Origin: DASRFA01 sp035651755
GTDB lineage: Bacteria; Desulfobacterota; Binatia; UBA12015
Length of the DNA: 64,000 nt
Reading direction: 5' to 3'
Assembly (NCBI GenBank): GCA_035651755.1
Contig: DASRFA010000040.1
Span: 186,001-250,000, forward strand
A program made the position numbers and the translations under genes. Of the stretch, positions 15,458 through 24,466 are shown piece by piece. Under the pieces are notes generated by a model. That model saw only the letters and a list, made by a program, of their open reading frames with translations, had not been told where the DNA came from and ran no database searches. Positions within the stretch are counted from its first letter, which is position 1; each line of letters opens with the position of its first letter.

Positions 15458-17002
15458 ATGGAGCGAGCAGGTTCGCTGCAGAGGGGTGGCATCGCGACGC
15501 CGCGTCGCCGGGTGCTTCTGTCGAGCGGTGCGCTGCTCGTGGTCTGGGCGCTCGCGGCGGCGACCGCGCGCGCCCAGACGGCGGCGGTGCCGCCGCCCGC
15601 TTCGGCGGGCGCGCCCAGGCTCGAGATCGACGGCCCGATGGATTCGAAGATCCGCTTTGAGCTCTACGAGCGGCTGCGCGGGGAGTTCGTCGACTGGTTC
15701 GCGACCGCGAACCCCGGGCCGACGCCGCGCTTCCGCTACAACTTCATCGGGAACAAGCTCCAGCTCGGGCTGCGCGTGACCCGCGCTCCGTGGGAGCTCT
15801 TCGTCCAGTTCCAGGACTCGACGCTCGGCGACGTGCCGTCGGGTGCGGTCGGCGTCGGCTCGATCTACTTCGCGAACACGCACAGCAGCACGCAGAACGG
15901 TGCGTTCCTCCGCAGCGGGTACCTGGCGACGTCGCAGCTCTTCGGCGTCGAGGGCCTGTCGATCAAGGGTGGACGCCAGCTCTACAGCAACGCGATGGAG
16001 GCGCCCGTCAAGCATCCGTCGCTGCGCTGGCTCCAGGTGAACCGCTTCTCGCAGCGACTGATCGGCCCGTTCGACTACACCCACGTCGGCCGGAGCTTCG
16101 ACGGCGGGGTCGTCGGATGGACGTCGCCGAAGATCTCCTTCACGGGCTTCGGGTTCCGCCCGACCTACGGCGGCTACGAGGTCGACGCGAACCGCGAGCT
16201 CGACATCGACCTCGCGGGCGGGGCGATCTCGCTGCCCGACTCACCCGAGCTCGGCGCGACCTTCGCGCAGCTCGTGTGGATCTACTATCACGACTACCGC
16301 GACGTCACGTACGTCGACAACCGCCCGCTCGCGGTCCGCCAGGCGGCGACCGGGCGCTCGGCGACGCTGCACACGATCGGCGCCAACGCGGCGCACGTGT
16401 TCGACGGCGTCGGTCCGGGCGCGATCGACGCCGTCGCGTACGGCTTCGGACAGCTCGGCGACTACCAGGGCCAGAGCGACGGCGCGTGGGCGTACGGCTT
16501 CGAGGCGGGATACCGATTCACGGAGACCTGGGCGAGGCCGTGGCTGCGCGTCGGGATCGACAGCGCGTCCGGCGACCCCGATCCGAACGACGACGAGCAC
16601 CAGACCTTCTTCCAGATGCTGCCGACGGCGTGGCTCTACGCGCAGTTCCCCTTCTACAACATGATGAACAACCAGGACGTCTTCGCACAGGCGATCCTCG
16701 AACCCGATCCGCGGGTCTCGCTGCGCCTCGACTTCCACTGGCTGCGGGTGAGCTCGAGCCGGGACCTCGCGTATTTCGGCGGCGGCGCGACGAAGAACGA
16801 CTTCTTCGGGTTCGGCGGCGTCTCCGCGGCCGGACGCTACGAGCTCGCCTACCTCGTCCACGGGATGCTGACGCTCCGGCCGGCGTCGTGGTTCACCGTG
16901 AACGCCTTCTACGCGCACGCCTTCGGTCAGGGGGTCATCCAGGCGAACTTCACCGGCAAGCAGGGCAACTACGGGTACCTGGAAGGGATCGTCGCCTTCT
17001 GA
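15458..17002 (+). CDS. Outer-membrane porin, alginate-export-like
   Basis: 514 aa; ATG 15458 follows GGGGGAGG at good spacing. A signal peptide (RRRVLLSSGALLVVWALAAA, then TARAQ) is followed by long alternating beta-strand sequence with many aromatic residues, ending in Phe (LEGIVAF), the usual C-terminal outer-membrane signature. Domain pattern resembles the alginate-export barrel: ELYERLRGEFVDWF, FRYNFIGNKLQLGLR, LSIKGGRQLYSN, ARPWLRVGIDSASGD, LYAQFPFYNMMNNQD. Being the last gene of the molybdoenzyme operon suggests uptake or release of that enzyme's substrate or product. Specific solute unknown. Confidence 0.85.
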   Translation: MERAGSLQRGGIATPRRRVLLSSGALLVVWALAAATARAQTAAVPPPASAGAPRLEIDGPMDSKIRFELYERLRGEFVDWFATANPGPTPRFRYNFIGNKLQLGLRVTRAPWELFVQFQDSTLGDVPSGAVGVGSIYFANTHSSTQNGAFLRSGYLATSQLFGVEGLSIKGGRQLYSNAMEAPVKHPSLRWLQVNRFSQRLIGPFDYTHVGRSFDGGVVGWTSPKISFTGFGFRPTYGGYEVDANRELDIDLAGGAISLPDSPELGATFAQLVWIYYHDYRDVTYVDNRPLAVRQAATGRSATLHTIGANAAHVFDGVGPGAIDAVAYGFGQLGDYQGQSDGAWAYGFEAGYRFTETWARPWLRVGIDSASGDPDPNDDEHQTFFQMLPTAWLYAQFPFYNMMNNQDVFAQAILEPDPRVSLRLDFHWLRVSSSRDLAYFGGGATKNDFFGFGGVSAAGRYELAYLVHGMLTLRPASWFTVNAFYAHAFGQGVIQANFTGKQGNYGYLEGIVAF

Positions 17003-17017
17003 GCTCCCTGCGCGGCG

Positions 17018-18427
17018 TCACAGGATGAAGCGCGACAGGTCCTCGCTCGCGAGGATCGGCCCGAGCTCGCCGCGCACGCGCTCGCCGTCGACGACCACCC
17101 GCTGCCCCGCCATGTCGGACGCCTCGAACATCACCGCGTCGAGGAGCCGCTCGAGGACCGTGTGCAGCCGGCGCGCGCCGATGTTCTCCGTGCGCTCGTT
17201 CACGAGCGCCGCGATGCGCGCGACTTCGGCGATCGCGTCGGGCGTGAACTCGAGGTCGACGCCCTCGGTCGCGAGCAGCGCCGCGTACTGCCGCGTGAGC
17301 GCGTTCCGCGGCTCGGTGAGGATGCGCACGAAGTCGTCGCCGGTCAGAGGCTCGAGCTCGACGCGGATCGGGAAGCGCCCCTGGAACTCCGGAATGAGGT
17401 CCGACGGCTTCGACACGTGGAACGCTCCCGACGCGATGAACAGGATGTGATCCGTGCGGACGGGACCGTGCTTGGTATTGACGGTCGAGCCTTCGACGAT
17501 CGGCAGGAGGTCGCGCTGGACGCCCTCGCGGGAGACGTCCGGCCCCGTCACGTGCGAGCGTCCGGCGATCTTGTCGATCTCGTCGATGAAGACGATGCCC
17601 GACGTCTCGACGCGCGCGATCGCCTCGCGCGTCACGTTCTCCATGTCGACCAGCCGCGCCGCCTCTTCCTGCGTCAAGGCCTGGAGAGCGTCGGCGACCG
17701 TCATCCGGCGCTGCTTGGTCTTCTTGGGCAAGAGGTTCGCGAACATCTCCTTCAGGTTGAATCCCACCTCTTCGAGGCCCTGCGGCGTCATCACCTCGAT
17801 CGTGGGCGAGATCTGCTCGCTCACCTCGACCTCGACCGGGCGATCGTCGAGCTCGCCCGCGCGCAGCATGCGGCGGAGCTTGTCGCGCGTCGCGGTCTGG
17901 CCATCGCCGCCGGGATCGGGCGCGATGCCGGCCGGCGTGCGCGGCAGGAGCAGGTCGAGCACGCGGTCCTCCGCCGCCTCGCGCGCCCGCGCGGCGACCT
18001 TCTCGCGCTCTTCCTGGCGCACCATGCCGATCGCGATCTCGACGAGGTCGCGGATGATCGCCTCGACGTCGCGCCCGACGTAGCCGACCTCGGTGAACTT
18101 CGACGCCTCGACCTTCACGAAGGGCGCGCTCGTGAGGCGCGCGAGGCGGCGCGAGATCTCGGTCTTCCCGACGCCGGTCGGCCCGATCATGAGGATGTTC
18201 TTCGGGATGATCTCGTCGCGCATGTCGGACGCGACCTGCTGGCGACGCCAGCGGTTCCGGAGCGCGATCGCGACCGCGCGCTTCGCCGCGCGCTGACCGA
18301 CGATGTAGCGATCGAGCTCGGAGACGACCTCGCGCGGCGTCATCGTGTGCCCGCCGCGATCCCCGCCCGTGCGCGCTGCGGCTGCGCCGTCGGACGGGGC
18401 GCCGAGCGCCACCTCGCGGGCGCTCAT
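17018..18427 (-). CDS. hslU: HslU, ATPase subunit of the HslUV protease
   Basis: 469 aa as called. Walker A is MIGPTGVGKTEISRRLARL, Walker B IVFIDEIDKIAG; GYVGRDVEAIIRDLVE is the HslU pore loop. The I-domain and sensor 2 (ERTENIGARRLHTVLERLLD) follow, and the C-terminus SRFIL is the peptide that docks into HslV. The gene overlaps hslV by ATGA, favouring the start at 18427. Known homologs begin near MTPREVVSELDRYIVGQ, an ATG at 18343, so the first 28 residues may be an extension or not translated. It unfolds substrates and feeds them to HslV. Confidence 0.96.
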   Translation of the reverse strand: MSAREVALGAPSDGAAAARTGGDRGGHTMTPREVVSELDRYIVGQRAAKRAVAIALRNRWRRQQVASDMRDEIIPKNILMIGPTGVGKTEISRRLARLTSAPFVKVEASKFTEVGYVGRDVEAIIRDLVEIAIGMVRQEEREKVAARAREAAEDRVLDLLLPRTPAGIAPDPGGDGQTATRDKLRRMLRAGELDDRPVEVEVSEQISPTIEVMTPQGLEEVGFNLKEMFANLLPKKTKQRRMTVADALQALTQEEAARLVDMENVTREAIARVETSGIVFIDEIDKIAGRSHVTGPDVSREGVQRDLLPIVEGSTVNTKHGPVRTDHILFIASGAFHVSKPSDLIPEFQGRFPIRVELEPLTGDDFVRILTEPRNALTRQYAALLATEGVDLEFTPDAIAEVARIAALVNERTENIGARRLHTVLERLLDAVMFEASDMAGQRVVVDGERVRGELGPILASEDLSRFIL

Positions 18428-19008
18428 CGCGCTTCACCCGCCGGGGCGATCTCTTCCACCACGATCGCCTCGTTCGTGTAGACGCAGATGTCGGCCGCGA
18501 TCCGCATCGCCGCGCGCGCGATCTCGACCGCGTCGAGGCTCGAGTGCGCGAGGAGCGCTCGCGCCGCGGCGAGGGCGTAGTTCCCGCCGGACCCGATCGC
18601 GATCGCGGTGTCGCCGGTCGCGGTGACGTCGGGCTCGATCACGTCGCCCGTCCCGGAGACGACCAGGAGGCTCTCGGTATCGGCCGCGACCAGCATGGCC
18701 TCGAGCCGGCGGAGCGCGCGGTCGGTGCGCCAGTCCTTCGCGAGCTCGACGGCCGCGCGCCGGAGCTGCCCCCGGAACTCCTCGAGCTTCTGCTCGAAGC
18801 GCTCGAAGAGCGTGAAGGCGTCCGCGGATGCGCCGGCGAAGCCGACGACGACCTGCTCGCGGTAGAGCCGTCGCACCTTCCGCGCGCCGTGCTTCATGAC
18901 CGTCGCGCCGACCGTCACCTGGCCGTCGCCCGCTACGCACGTCCGCCCGGCGCGCCGGACGGCGAGGATCGTCGTGGCGTGGGGCGTGGCCTCCGCTGAC
19001 GCAGCCAC
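18424..19008 (-). CDS. hslV: HslV, threonine protease subunit
   Basis: 194 aa. The N-terminal nucleophile Thr is in PHATTILAVRRAGR; a propeptide of about 11 residues would be removed before it. Family blocks AGDGQVTVGATVMKHGARKV, GFAGASADAFTLFERFE, ELAKDWRTDRALRRLEAML, AIGSGGNYALAAARALL and DICVYTNEAIVVEEI are all present, with the Gly/Ser/Lys active-site set. It forms the proteolytic double ring of HslUV. Order xerC-hslV-hslU is a widely conserved arrangement. Confidence 0.96.
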   Translation of the reverse strand: MAASAEATPHATTILAVRRAGRTCVAGDGQVTVGATVMKHGARKVRRLYREQVVVGFAGASADAFTLFERFEQKLEEFRGQLRRAAVELAKDWRTDRALRRLEAMLVAADTESLLVVSGTGDVIEPDVTATGDTAIAIGSGGNYALAAARALLAHSSLDAVEIARAAMRIAADICVYTNEAIVVEEIAPAGEAR

Positions 19009-19088
19009 GAGCGTTTTTGTAGGCCGCGGTTGGGGGCTTGTCGAGGCGGGTGCGCGTGGGTTCGTTTGCGGACGTCGCCGCGAGGGTG

Positions 19089-19262
19089 CCGGTGGGCCGC
19101 CGAAGCCGTGTGTGCGGGCGCTCGCTCCGGGTCTCGCTCGCGGGATGGAAGAGCGCCCCGACTTGTTTCATGGATCAAGGTGGGGGCGATTGATTGTCCC
19201 GCTCGTTCGACAGTCGCTCGCTTGCCCGCAAACACGGCTTCGGCTGCGTTTGCGATCAGGCT
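19089..19262 (+). repeat. Dispersed intergenic repeat, copy 1
   Basis: Lies in the 351-base gap between xerC and hslV (19009-19359), which holds no supported gene. An inverted, about 80% similar copy lies at 28681-28890. Shared blocks include GCGCTCGCTCCGGGTCTCG, TCATGGATCAA and GACAGTCGCTCGCTTGCCCG. Both copies keep short frames open on both strands, for example a frame reading RLIVPL, then RQSLACP, but no start or ribosome-binding site supports translation. Confidence 0.7.
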
Positions 19263-19359
19263 CGCGTGGACGTCGCCGCACCCTTTCACGCCGCGCTGCC
19301 CTCTGGCCGCCTCACGTCACGGCGAAACAGACGCGACGGCGGTCCACCGTCGGCGGAGG

Positions 19360-20310
19360 CTACGCGCGCGGGTGGAACTTGGTGTAGGCGGCGCGGAGGC
19401 GGGCGAGGCTCACGTGGGTGTAGCGCTCGGTGGTGGCGAGGCTTGCGTGGCCGAGGAGCTCCTGGATGGCTCGGAGGTCGGCGCCGTGGTCGAGCAGGTG
19501 GGTGGCGCAGCTGTGGCGGAGGGCGTGCGGGTTGACCGGCGTGAGGCCGGCGGCGCGCAGGCGGTCGGCGACGATGCGGCCGACGCTCCTCACCGCGAGC
19601 CGGCCGCCCCGGCGATTGCGGAAGACGGGATCCGCGCCTCGGCGGGACGTGGCGGGACGCGCGATCGCCGCGAGCCGCCGGAGCGCCTCGGTCGCCGGCT
19701 CGCCGAGCGGGACGAAGCGGTCCTTCCCGCCCTTGCCGCCGCGCACGTGGGCGCGCCGGTCGTCCAGGGAAACGTCGCGCCAGTCGAGCGCGACCGCCTC
19801 GCTCGCGCGGAGGCCGCTCCCGTAGAGGACCTCCAGGAGCGCGACGTCGCGCGCCGCGGCCTCGTCCGGGATGGCGGACGACGCGCGGAACAGGCGATCG
19901 ACGTCCGACTCGGGCACGTAGCGGGGAAGGGCGCGCGTGAAGCGCGGCGAGCCGATCGCGGCCGCCGGATTGGACGCGACCCGACCGCGGCGCTTCGCGA
20001 ACGCGAAGAAGCTCCGCACGACTGCCACGGTGCGCGCGAGCGACCGCCGCCCGACCTCCTCGGCGCGGCGGGCGAGGAAACGGCGCAGGCGGTCGGCGTC
20101 GACGTCCGCCCAGCGCGCCGCGCCGTCCGGCGCGACGTCGGACCGCAGGCGCTCGAGCTCGGCGGAGTAGGCCCGCAGCGTGTGCGGCGACGCCCGCCGC
20201 TCGACCCGCATGGACTCGAGGTACTCGGCGATCGCCGGGTCTTCGGCCGCTCCGCTCTCCTCCGCCACGACCCGCTCCCGGGCGCCCGTCGGCGCCGCGC
20301 GCATCGCCAT
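19360..20310 (-). CDS. xerC: Tyrosine recombinase XerC
   Basis: 316 aa; chosen start is ATG 20310 (MAMRAAPTG). The N-terminal SAM-like core-binding domain (EYLESMRVERRASPHTLRAY) precedes the catalytic domain. Catalytic residues are visible: Arg in YGSGLRASEAVALDW, Lys in GGKGGKDRFVPLG, HxxR in NPHALRHSCATHLLD, His in LLGHASLATTERYTHV, which also holds the nucleophilic Tyr. Length is typical of XerC/XerD, which resolve chromosome dimers at dif. Position beside hslVU favours XerC over a phage integrase. Confidence 0.92.
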   Translation of the reverse strand: MAMRAAPTGARERVVAEESGAAEDPAIAEYLESMRVERRASPHTLRAYSAELERLRSDVAPDGAARWADVDADRLRRFLARRAEEVGRRSLARTVAVVRSFFAFAKRRGRVASNPAAAIGSPRFTRALPRYVPESDVDRLFRASSAIPDEAAARDVALLEVLYGSGLRASEAVALDWRDVSLDDRRAHVRGGKGGKDRFVPLGEPATEALRRLAAIARPATSRRGADPVFRNRRGGRLAVRSVGRIVADRLRAAGLTPVNPHALRHSCATHLLDHGADLRAIQELLGHASLATTERYTHVSLARLRAAYTKFHPRA

Positions 20311-20339
20311 GCCGCGCGGTCGCCGCGCCGGCGCGAGCT

Positions 20340-20663
20340 GTGATATCACCGCCGCCCGTGGCGACGCCAGGAGGGCCGGCGACGTGCCATCGCTGCCGAG
20401 CGGAGCTCCCGGCCGGCGACCTCGTCGCGCGCTCGGGGACCTGCGCTTCCTGCGGCTCGGACGTGCGGGTGTGTCGGAATTGTGCTTTCTACACGCTCGG
20501 CGCCTACAACGATTGCCGGGAGCCGAACGCCGAGCGGGTCGTGGACAAGGAGCGGGCGAACTTCTGTGAGTTTTTCCAACTCCGAGGCGGAGGCGCAGAG
20601 GGGGCGGGCGCGGCCGGGGGAACGGCGCGAGCGGCGCTCGACGCGCTCTTCCGCAAGCGCTGA
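20340..20663 (+). CDS. Small zinc-ribbon protein, conserved hypothetical
   Basis: 107 aa. Cysteines form ribbon-like pairs: CHRC, CASC, CRNC, then single Cys in YNDCREPNAERVVDKE and NFCEFF. The block CRNCAFYTLGAYNDCREP resembles small conserved hypothetical proteins I recall from deltaproteobacteria-type genomes; function unknown. GTG 20340 is the longest start; a GTG at 20358 is an alternative. Divergent from xerC and overlapping the following lipoprotein gene. Confidence 0.7.
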   Translation: MISPPPVATPGGPATCHRCRAELPAGDLVARSGTCASCGSDVRVCRNCAFYTLGAYNDCREPNAERVVDKERANFCEFFQLRGGGAEGAGAAGGTARAALDALFRKR

Positions 20664-21096
20664 GCGCGGCAGCGCGCGGACGCGCGCGCGGGGCGCTCCG
20701 TCCCCGCTCGTCGTCGCGGCGGCGCTTGGCCTGGGCGCGCTCGCGTGCTCGCACGGCGATCCCGCGCGCAGCGCGGCCGAGCGGTTCGTGGACGCCTACT
20801 ACGTCGAGATCGATCTCCCGCGCGCGCGCGACGAGGCGGTGGGCCTCGCGCGCGCCAAGGTCGAGGACGAGATCCGCCTGCTCGCGGGCCAGCCGATCGC
20901 CGAGGCCGGAAGCCGGCCGACCGTGCACTACCGCTTCCTCGACCAGGACGCGGAGCACGACGGCGACCGGCGCGGGTTCCTCTTCGAGCTGACGATCGGG
21001 CTCGACGGCGGCGACCAGCTGCAGCGCCGCGCGCTGGTGACGGTGCGCGAGGAGGAAGGTCGCTGGCACGCCGCGAACTTCCAGGAGATCGATTGA
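20566..21096 (+). CDS. Predicted lipoprotein, unknown function
   Basis: 176 aa from a GTG at 20566 inside the 3' end of the previous gene. A hydrophobic stretch ends in LGALACSHGD, an acceptable lipobox with Cys as the lipidated residue. The mature part (ERFVDAYYVEIDLPRARDEA, then REEEGRWHAANFQEID) looks like a small alpha/beta NTF2-like or DUF domain but was not recognised with certainty. No closer start codon exists in this frame before the lipobox, so the N-terminus is uncertain and unusually long (about 60 residues). It overlaps the AsmA-like gene start (TTGA). Confidence 0.6.
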   Translation: MSFSNSEAEAQRGRARPGERRERRSTRSSASAERGSARTRARGAPSPLVVAAALGLGALACSHGDPARSAAERFVDAYYVEIDLPRARDEAVGLARAKVEDEIRLLAGQPIAEAGSRPTVHYRFLDQDAEHDGDRRGFLFELTIGLDGGDQLQRRALVTVREEEGRWHAANFQEID

Positions 21097-23363
21097 GACC
21101 GCGGCGGAGGCTCGTGCTGGCGGTGCTCGCCGGCGTCGCCGTCGCGGCCGCGCTGGTCGCGCTCGCCACCGCGCGCGCCGCCGCCGTGCTCGACGCGCGC
21201 CGCCAGGAGCTGCTCGCGGCGGTCGGGAGCGCCGTCGGCTGGCCGATCGAGGCCGCCAGCCTCGAGGTGTCGTGGTGGCCGCCCGCCGTGGTGGCGCGCC
21301 AGGTGCGCGTGCCGGACGCCTCGCCGTACGGCCCGGGCAACCTCGGCTACGCGGACGAGGCGCGCTTCGAGTTCGAGCTCTTGCCGCTCGTGCGCGGGCG
21401 GCTGGTCGTGAACGAGGTGCGGCTGCAGGCCCCCGTCCTCCGCATCGTGCGCGGCGCCGACGGCGGCTGGAACCTGACGCGTCAAGCACCGCCCGAGCCG
21501 ATCGAGCCTCGGCCGCGCGGCGGGGAATGGATCGCGCCTCGCGTCGTCGTCGACACGGTTCGCGTCCGGAACGCGCGCATCACCTACCGCGACCGCGCGA
21601 TCCCGGGCCTCGGAGAGCTCGAGGTGAAGGCGGCGAACCTCCGCCTGCGCCACGGGTCCAGCGGCGTGCTCGTCGACTTCAACGGCCAGGCCCTCGGCGG
21701 TCCCGAGGAGAACGTGCAGGGTCGCCTCCGCATCCCCGGCGACGCCGACGGCCCGCGCACCGCGACCCTGGAGATCGACGCGGAGAACCTCGCCGCATCG
21801 CAGGTCCCCGAGATCATCTCGGTGCTGCGCGGCCAGGTGCCGTATGGCTTCGCGTTCGGCGGCGAAGCGGCGGTCCGCGTGCGCGCGACGATGAACGCCG
21901 CATGGCCTCCGGGGTCGGCCGCGATCGAGGTCGCGGTCGACGCCCGCGACGCCACGGTCCGCGCCGCGGGCGGCTGGATCGACAAGCGGGCGGGATCGCC
22001 GCTCGCCGCCGACATCGGTCTCGTCGCGGACGGCGAGAACCTCGCGGTCGAGCGCGCCGTGCTGCGGCTCGCGGGCTCCGAGCTGCGCGCGGACGCCGAC
22101 GGCCCGCCCGGCAGGACCGGCCAGCCTCCGCTCCGCTTCGCCGTCGAGCGCCTCGACGGGAAGACGGTCGCGGAATGGGTTCCGGCGCTCGCGGCGCTTC
22201 AGCCGAGCGGCTCGATCGCGGTCTCGGGACGCCTCGCGCCCGGCAGCGGCCCCCTCGCGACCGAGGTTCACTTGACGGGCCGGTCGCTCGGCTTCGTCGC
22301 GCGCGGCCGGCACGTCGACGTCGGCGGCGGCGACGTCCGGCTCGTCGTCTCCGACGACAGCGATCGCGTCCTCGGCTCGGCACGCTTCGACGACGTGCGC
22401 GGCGCCGACGCGAGCGCCGGCGCGATCGAGATCGCGGTCGGAGGCGCGGTCGCGCGCCCCCTCACCGTCAAGATCGGCGCGACGCGCGGCTCGCTGCGCG
22501 GCGCGCCCGTCGAGAAGCTCGCGCTCGAGTGCATCTTGACGGACGACGGCGTGGAGGTCCGGTCGCTGCGGGCCGACGGTCTCGGCGGCTTCGCGGTGGC
22601 GCACGGCCGCGTGACCGGCGGCGGCGCGGAGCCGTGGCAGGTCTCGTTCGAGCCGGAGTGGGAGGGCCTCGACCTCTCCGCCATCCTGCTCGCGGTCGGC
22701 GGGCCCGCGCACGGGAGCGGCGTCCTGCGCGGTCGCGCTCGCCTCGCGACGCGCATCGCGGACGTCGAGTCCGCGCTCACGAACCTCGTCGGCGACGTCG
22801 ACGTCATCCTGACCGACGGTCGTCTCGCCGACCTGAACGTCGCCGGAACGACGCTCGACAACCTGCGCGGCATCCCGAAGCTGCGTGAGGCCGTCGAGCG
22901 CCGCGCGCGGGAGCGCGTGCCCGAGCTGCTCGTTTCGACGAGCGAGATCTCCCTGCTGCGCGTCCGCGGGGCCATCGCCGCGCGCTCGCTCGCGATCTCC
23001 GACCTGACGCTCGAGAGCGACCACTACGCGCTCGACGCGCGCGGCCAGGTCGCCTTCGACGGACAGACGGATCTCGACGGGACGCTCGCCCTCACGCCCG
23101 CCGCGGCCGAGGCGCTGGTTTCCGACGCGGGCGTCGTGCAGATCCTCGCCTCGTCGAACGGCCAGGTGCGGATCCCGGTGACCGTCCGCGGCACCTATCC
23201 CCGCCTCTCGAGCGCGCCGACGTCGGATTTCCTCGCGCGCGCCATGGCGCGCGCGATCGCGTCGCCGCCGAGCGAGGGCGGGGGAAGCGGCGACTGGCTG
23301 CGGCGCCTGCTGCGCGGCGGCCGCGCCGACCGCGAGCCGAGCGGAGCCGCCGCCGCGCCGTGA
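21093..23363 (+). CDS. AsmA-family protein (envelope lipid/LPS-related)
   Basis: 756 aa from a TTG overlapping the upstream stop. One N-terminal membrane helix (RRRLVLAVLAGVAVAAALVA) anchors a long periplasmic beta-rich repeat protein of AsmA/DUF3971 type: SAVGWPIEAASLEVSWW near the start, LLPLVRGRLVVNEVRLQAP, and a C-terminal AsmA_2-like block with LVGDVDVILTDGRLADLNVA, SDLTLESDHYALDARGQV and VRIPVTVRGTYPRLSSAPT. AsmA-like proteins bridge the periplasm and influence lipid transport or outer-membrane assembly. Overlaps the next gene by 4 bases. Confidence 0.8.
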   Translation: MRPRRRLVLAVLAGVAVAAALVALATARAAAVLDARRQELLAAVGSAVGWPIEAASLEVSWWPPAVVARQVRVPDASPYGPGNLGYADEARFEFELLPLVRGRLVVNEVRLQAPVLRIVRGADGGWNLTRQAPPEPIEPRPRGGEWIAPRVVVDTVRVRNARITYRDRAIPGLGELEVKAANLRLRHGSSGVLVDFNGQALGGPEENVQGRLRIPGDADGPRTATLEIDAENLAASQVPEIISVLRGQVPYGFAFGGEAAVRVRATMNAAWPPGSAAIEVAVDARDATVRAAGGWIDKRAGSPLAADIGLVADGENLAVERAVLRLAGSELRADADGPPGRTGQPPLRFAVERLDGKTVAEWVPALAALQPSGSIAVSGRLAPGSGPLATEVHLTGRSLGFVARGRHVDVGGGDVRLVVSDDSDRVLGSARFDDVRGADASAGAIEIAVGGAVARPLTVKIGATRGSLRGAPVEKLALECILTDDGVEVRSLRADGLGGFAVAHGRVTGGGAEPWQVSFEPEWEGLDLSAILLAVGGPAHGSGVLRGRARLATRIADVESALTNLVGDVDVILTDGRLADLNVAGTTLDNLRGIPKLREAVERRARERVPELLVSTSEISLLRVRGAIAARSLAISDLTLESDHYALDARGQVAFDGQTDLDGTLALTPAAAEALVSDAGVVQILASSNGQVRIPVTVRGTYPRLSSAPTSDFLARAMARAIASPPSEGGGSGDWLRRLLRGGRADREPSGAAAAP

Positions 23364-23680
23364 CGGCGCGCTGGACCGACCTCGGCGCGGCCGGCCTGTC
23401 GGCGTGCGCACTCCGCGTCCGGCGGCGCGACATCGCCTACTTCAAGTACCTCTTCGAGTCGTACGAGGGCGTCGCGATCGTCCGCACGGTCGAGACCGTC
23501 GATCCCGCGACGGCGGTGATCGCCGTGCTCGCGACCCCCGACCACGTCGCGTGCGCCGACGAGATCCTGGCGGCCGTCGAGGCGGAGGGCTCGCCGGCGG
23601 TCGCGCGCGCGGCGCTGCCCGCGGTGTGCCGCGAGGATTGGTTCCTCGTCGAGTGGGTGCGCGAGCCCGACGACGAGTGA
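23360..23680 (+). CDS. DUF4911-like small protein
   Basis: 106 aa from GTG 23360, overlapping the AsmA-like stop. The core RVRRRDIAYFKYLFESYEGV, AIVRTVE and AVIAVLATPDHVACADEIL matches my memory of DUF4911, a small alpha/beta domain often linked in genomes to envelope or translation genes. No catalytic motif is recognisable. Likely cytoplasmic. Convergent with tatC, 13 bases away. Confidence 0.65.
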   Translation: MTARWTDLGAAGLSACALRVRRRDIAYFKYLFESYEGVAIVRTVETVDPATAVIAVLATPDHVACADEILAAVEAEGSPAVARAALPAVCREDWFLVEWVREPDDE

Positions 23681-23693
23681 GCGGGCGACCGGG

Positions 23694-24428
23694 TCAGTCC
23701 TCGCCGCGTCGCCGGAACAGGTACGCGATCCCGATGCTCACCACGTAGAGGAACGTGAGGGGGGTCGCGAGCAGCATCTGCGACGCGACGTCGGGCCCCG
23801 GCGTCAGGACCGCCGCCACGACGACGATCACGATGAGCGCGTACCGCCACGGCCGGATCAGCGTCTTGTGGTCGATCGCCCCCACGCGCGCCAGGAAGAA
23901 GGCGACGACGGGCATCTCGAAAGTCACGCCGAAGGCGAGCGCGAGGCGCGCGCTGAACGAGAGATACTCGCTGATGCGGATCGTCGGCTCGATGCCGATC
24001 GACGCGTACTGCTCGATGAAGAACGCGTACCCGACCTGGAACACGAGCTCGTAGCAGAACACCGCTCCGGCGGCGAAGAAGAGCGTCCCGAAGAAGACGA
24101 ACGGGACGACGTAGTACTTCTCGTGCGCGTGCAGGCCGGGCGCGACGAAGCGCCACACCTGGTAGAGGATCACGGGAGCGGCGGCGAAGACGCCCGCGAT
24201 CGCGGCGACCTTGAGCTTCGTGAAGAACGCCTCCGCGACGCCCGTCCCGATGAGCTTGACGGGGTTCCCCCCGGCGGCCGCGTTGAGCGGCCGGATCAGG
24301 ATCTCGAAGAGGACGTCCGAGTACCAGTAGGCGACGCCGAAGCCCACGGCGATCGCCAGCAGCGACTTGACGATCCGCCAGCGGAGCTCCTCGAGATGCG
24401 CGGTGAGCGGCATCTCGACATCGGCCAT
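23694..24428 (-). CDS. tatC: TatC, twin-arginine translocase subunit
   Basis: 244 aa with six membrane helices. Signature MPLTAHLEELRWRIVKSLLA holds the conserved Glu of the Tat-signal-binding site; FSARLALAFGVTFEMPVV holds the second conserved Glu; KTLIRPWRYALIVIVVVAAV and LTPGPDVASQMLLATPL complete the family profile. With TatB it recognises folded twin-arginine substrates, which in this window include the molybdoenzyme alpha subunit and probably the Rieske protein. Downstream of tatB in the same orientation, 38 bases apart. Confidence 0.96.
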   Translation of the reverse strand: MADVEMPLTAHLEELRWRIVKSLLAIAVGFGVAYWYSDVLFEILIRPLNAAAGGNPVKLIGTGVAEAFFTKLKVAAIAGVFAAAPVILYQVWRFVAPGLHAHEKYYVVPFVFFGTLFFAAGAVFCYELVFQVGYAFFIEQYASIGIEPTIRISEYLSFSARLALAFGVTFEMPVVAFFLARVGAIDHKTLIRPWRYALIVIVVVAAVLTPGPDVASQMLLATPLTFLYVVSIGIAYLFRRRGED

Positions 24429-24466
24429 CCTCCGCCGCTCCCCGTCGTGCGCGCGCGAGCCGGCGC

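Noticed and set aside
18933..19289. Small conserved frame inside the dispersed repeat
   Set aside because: The similar frame in the second copy follows from nucleotide similarity; differences fall at all codon positions and no start signal exists.
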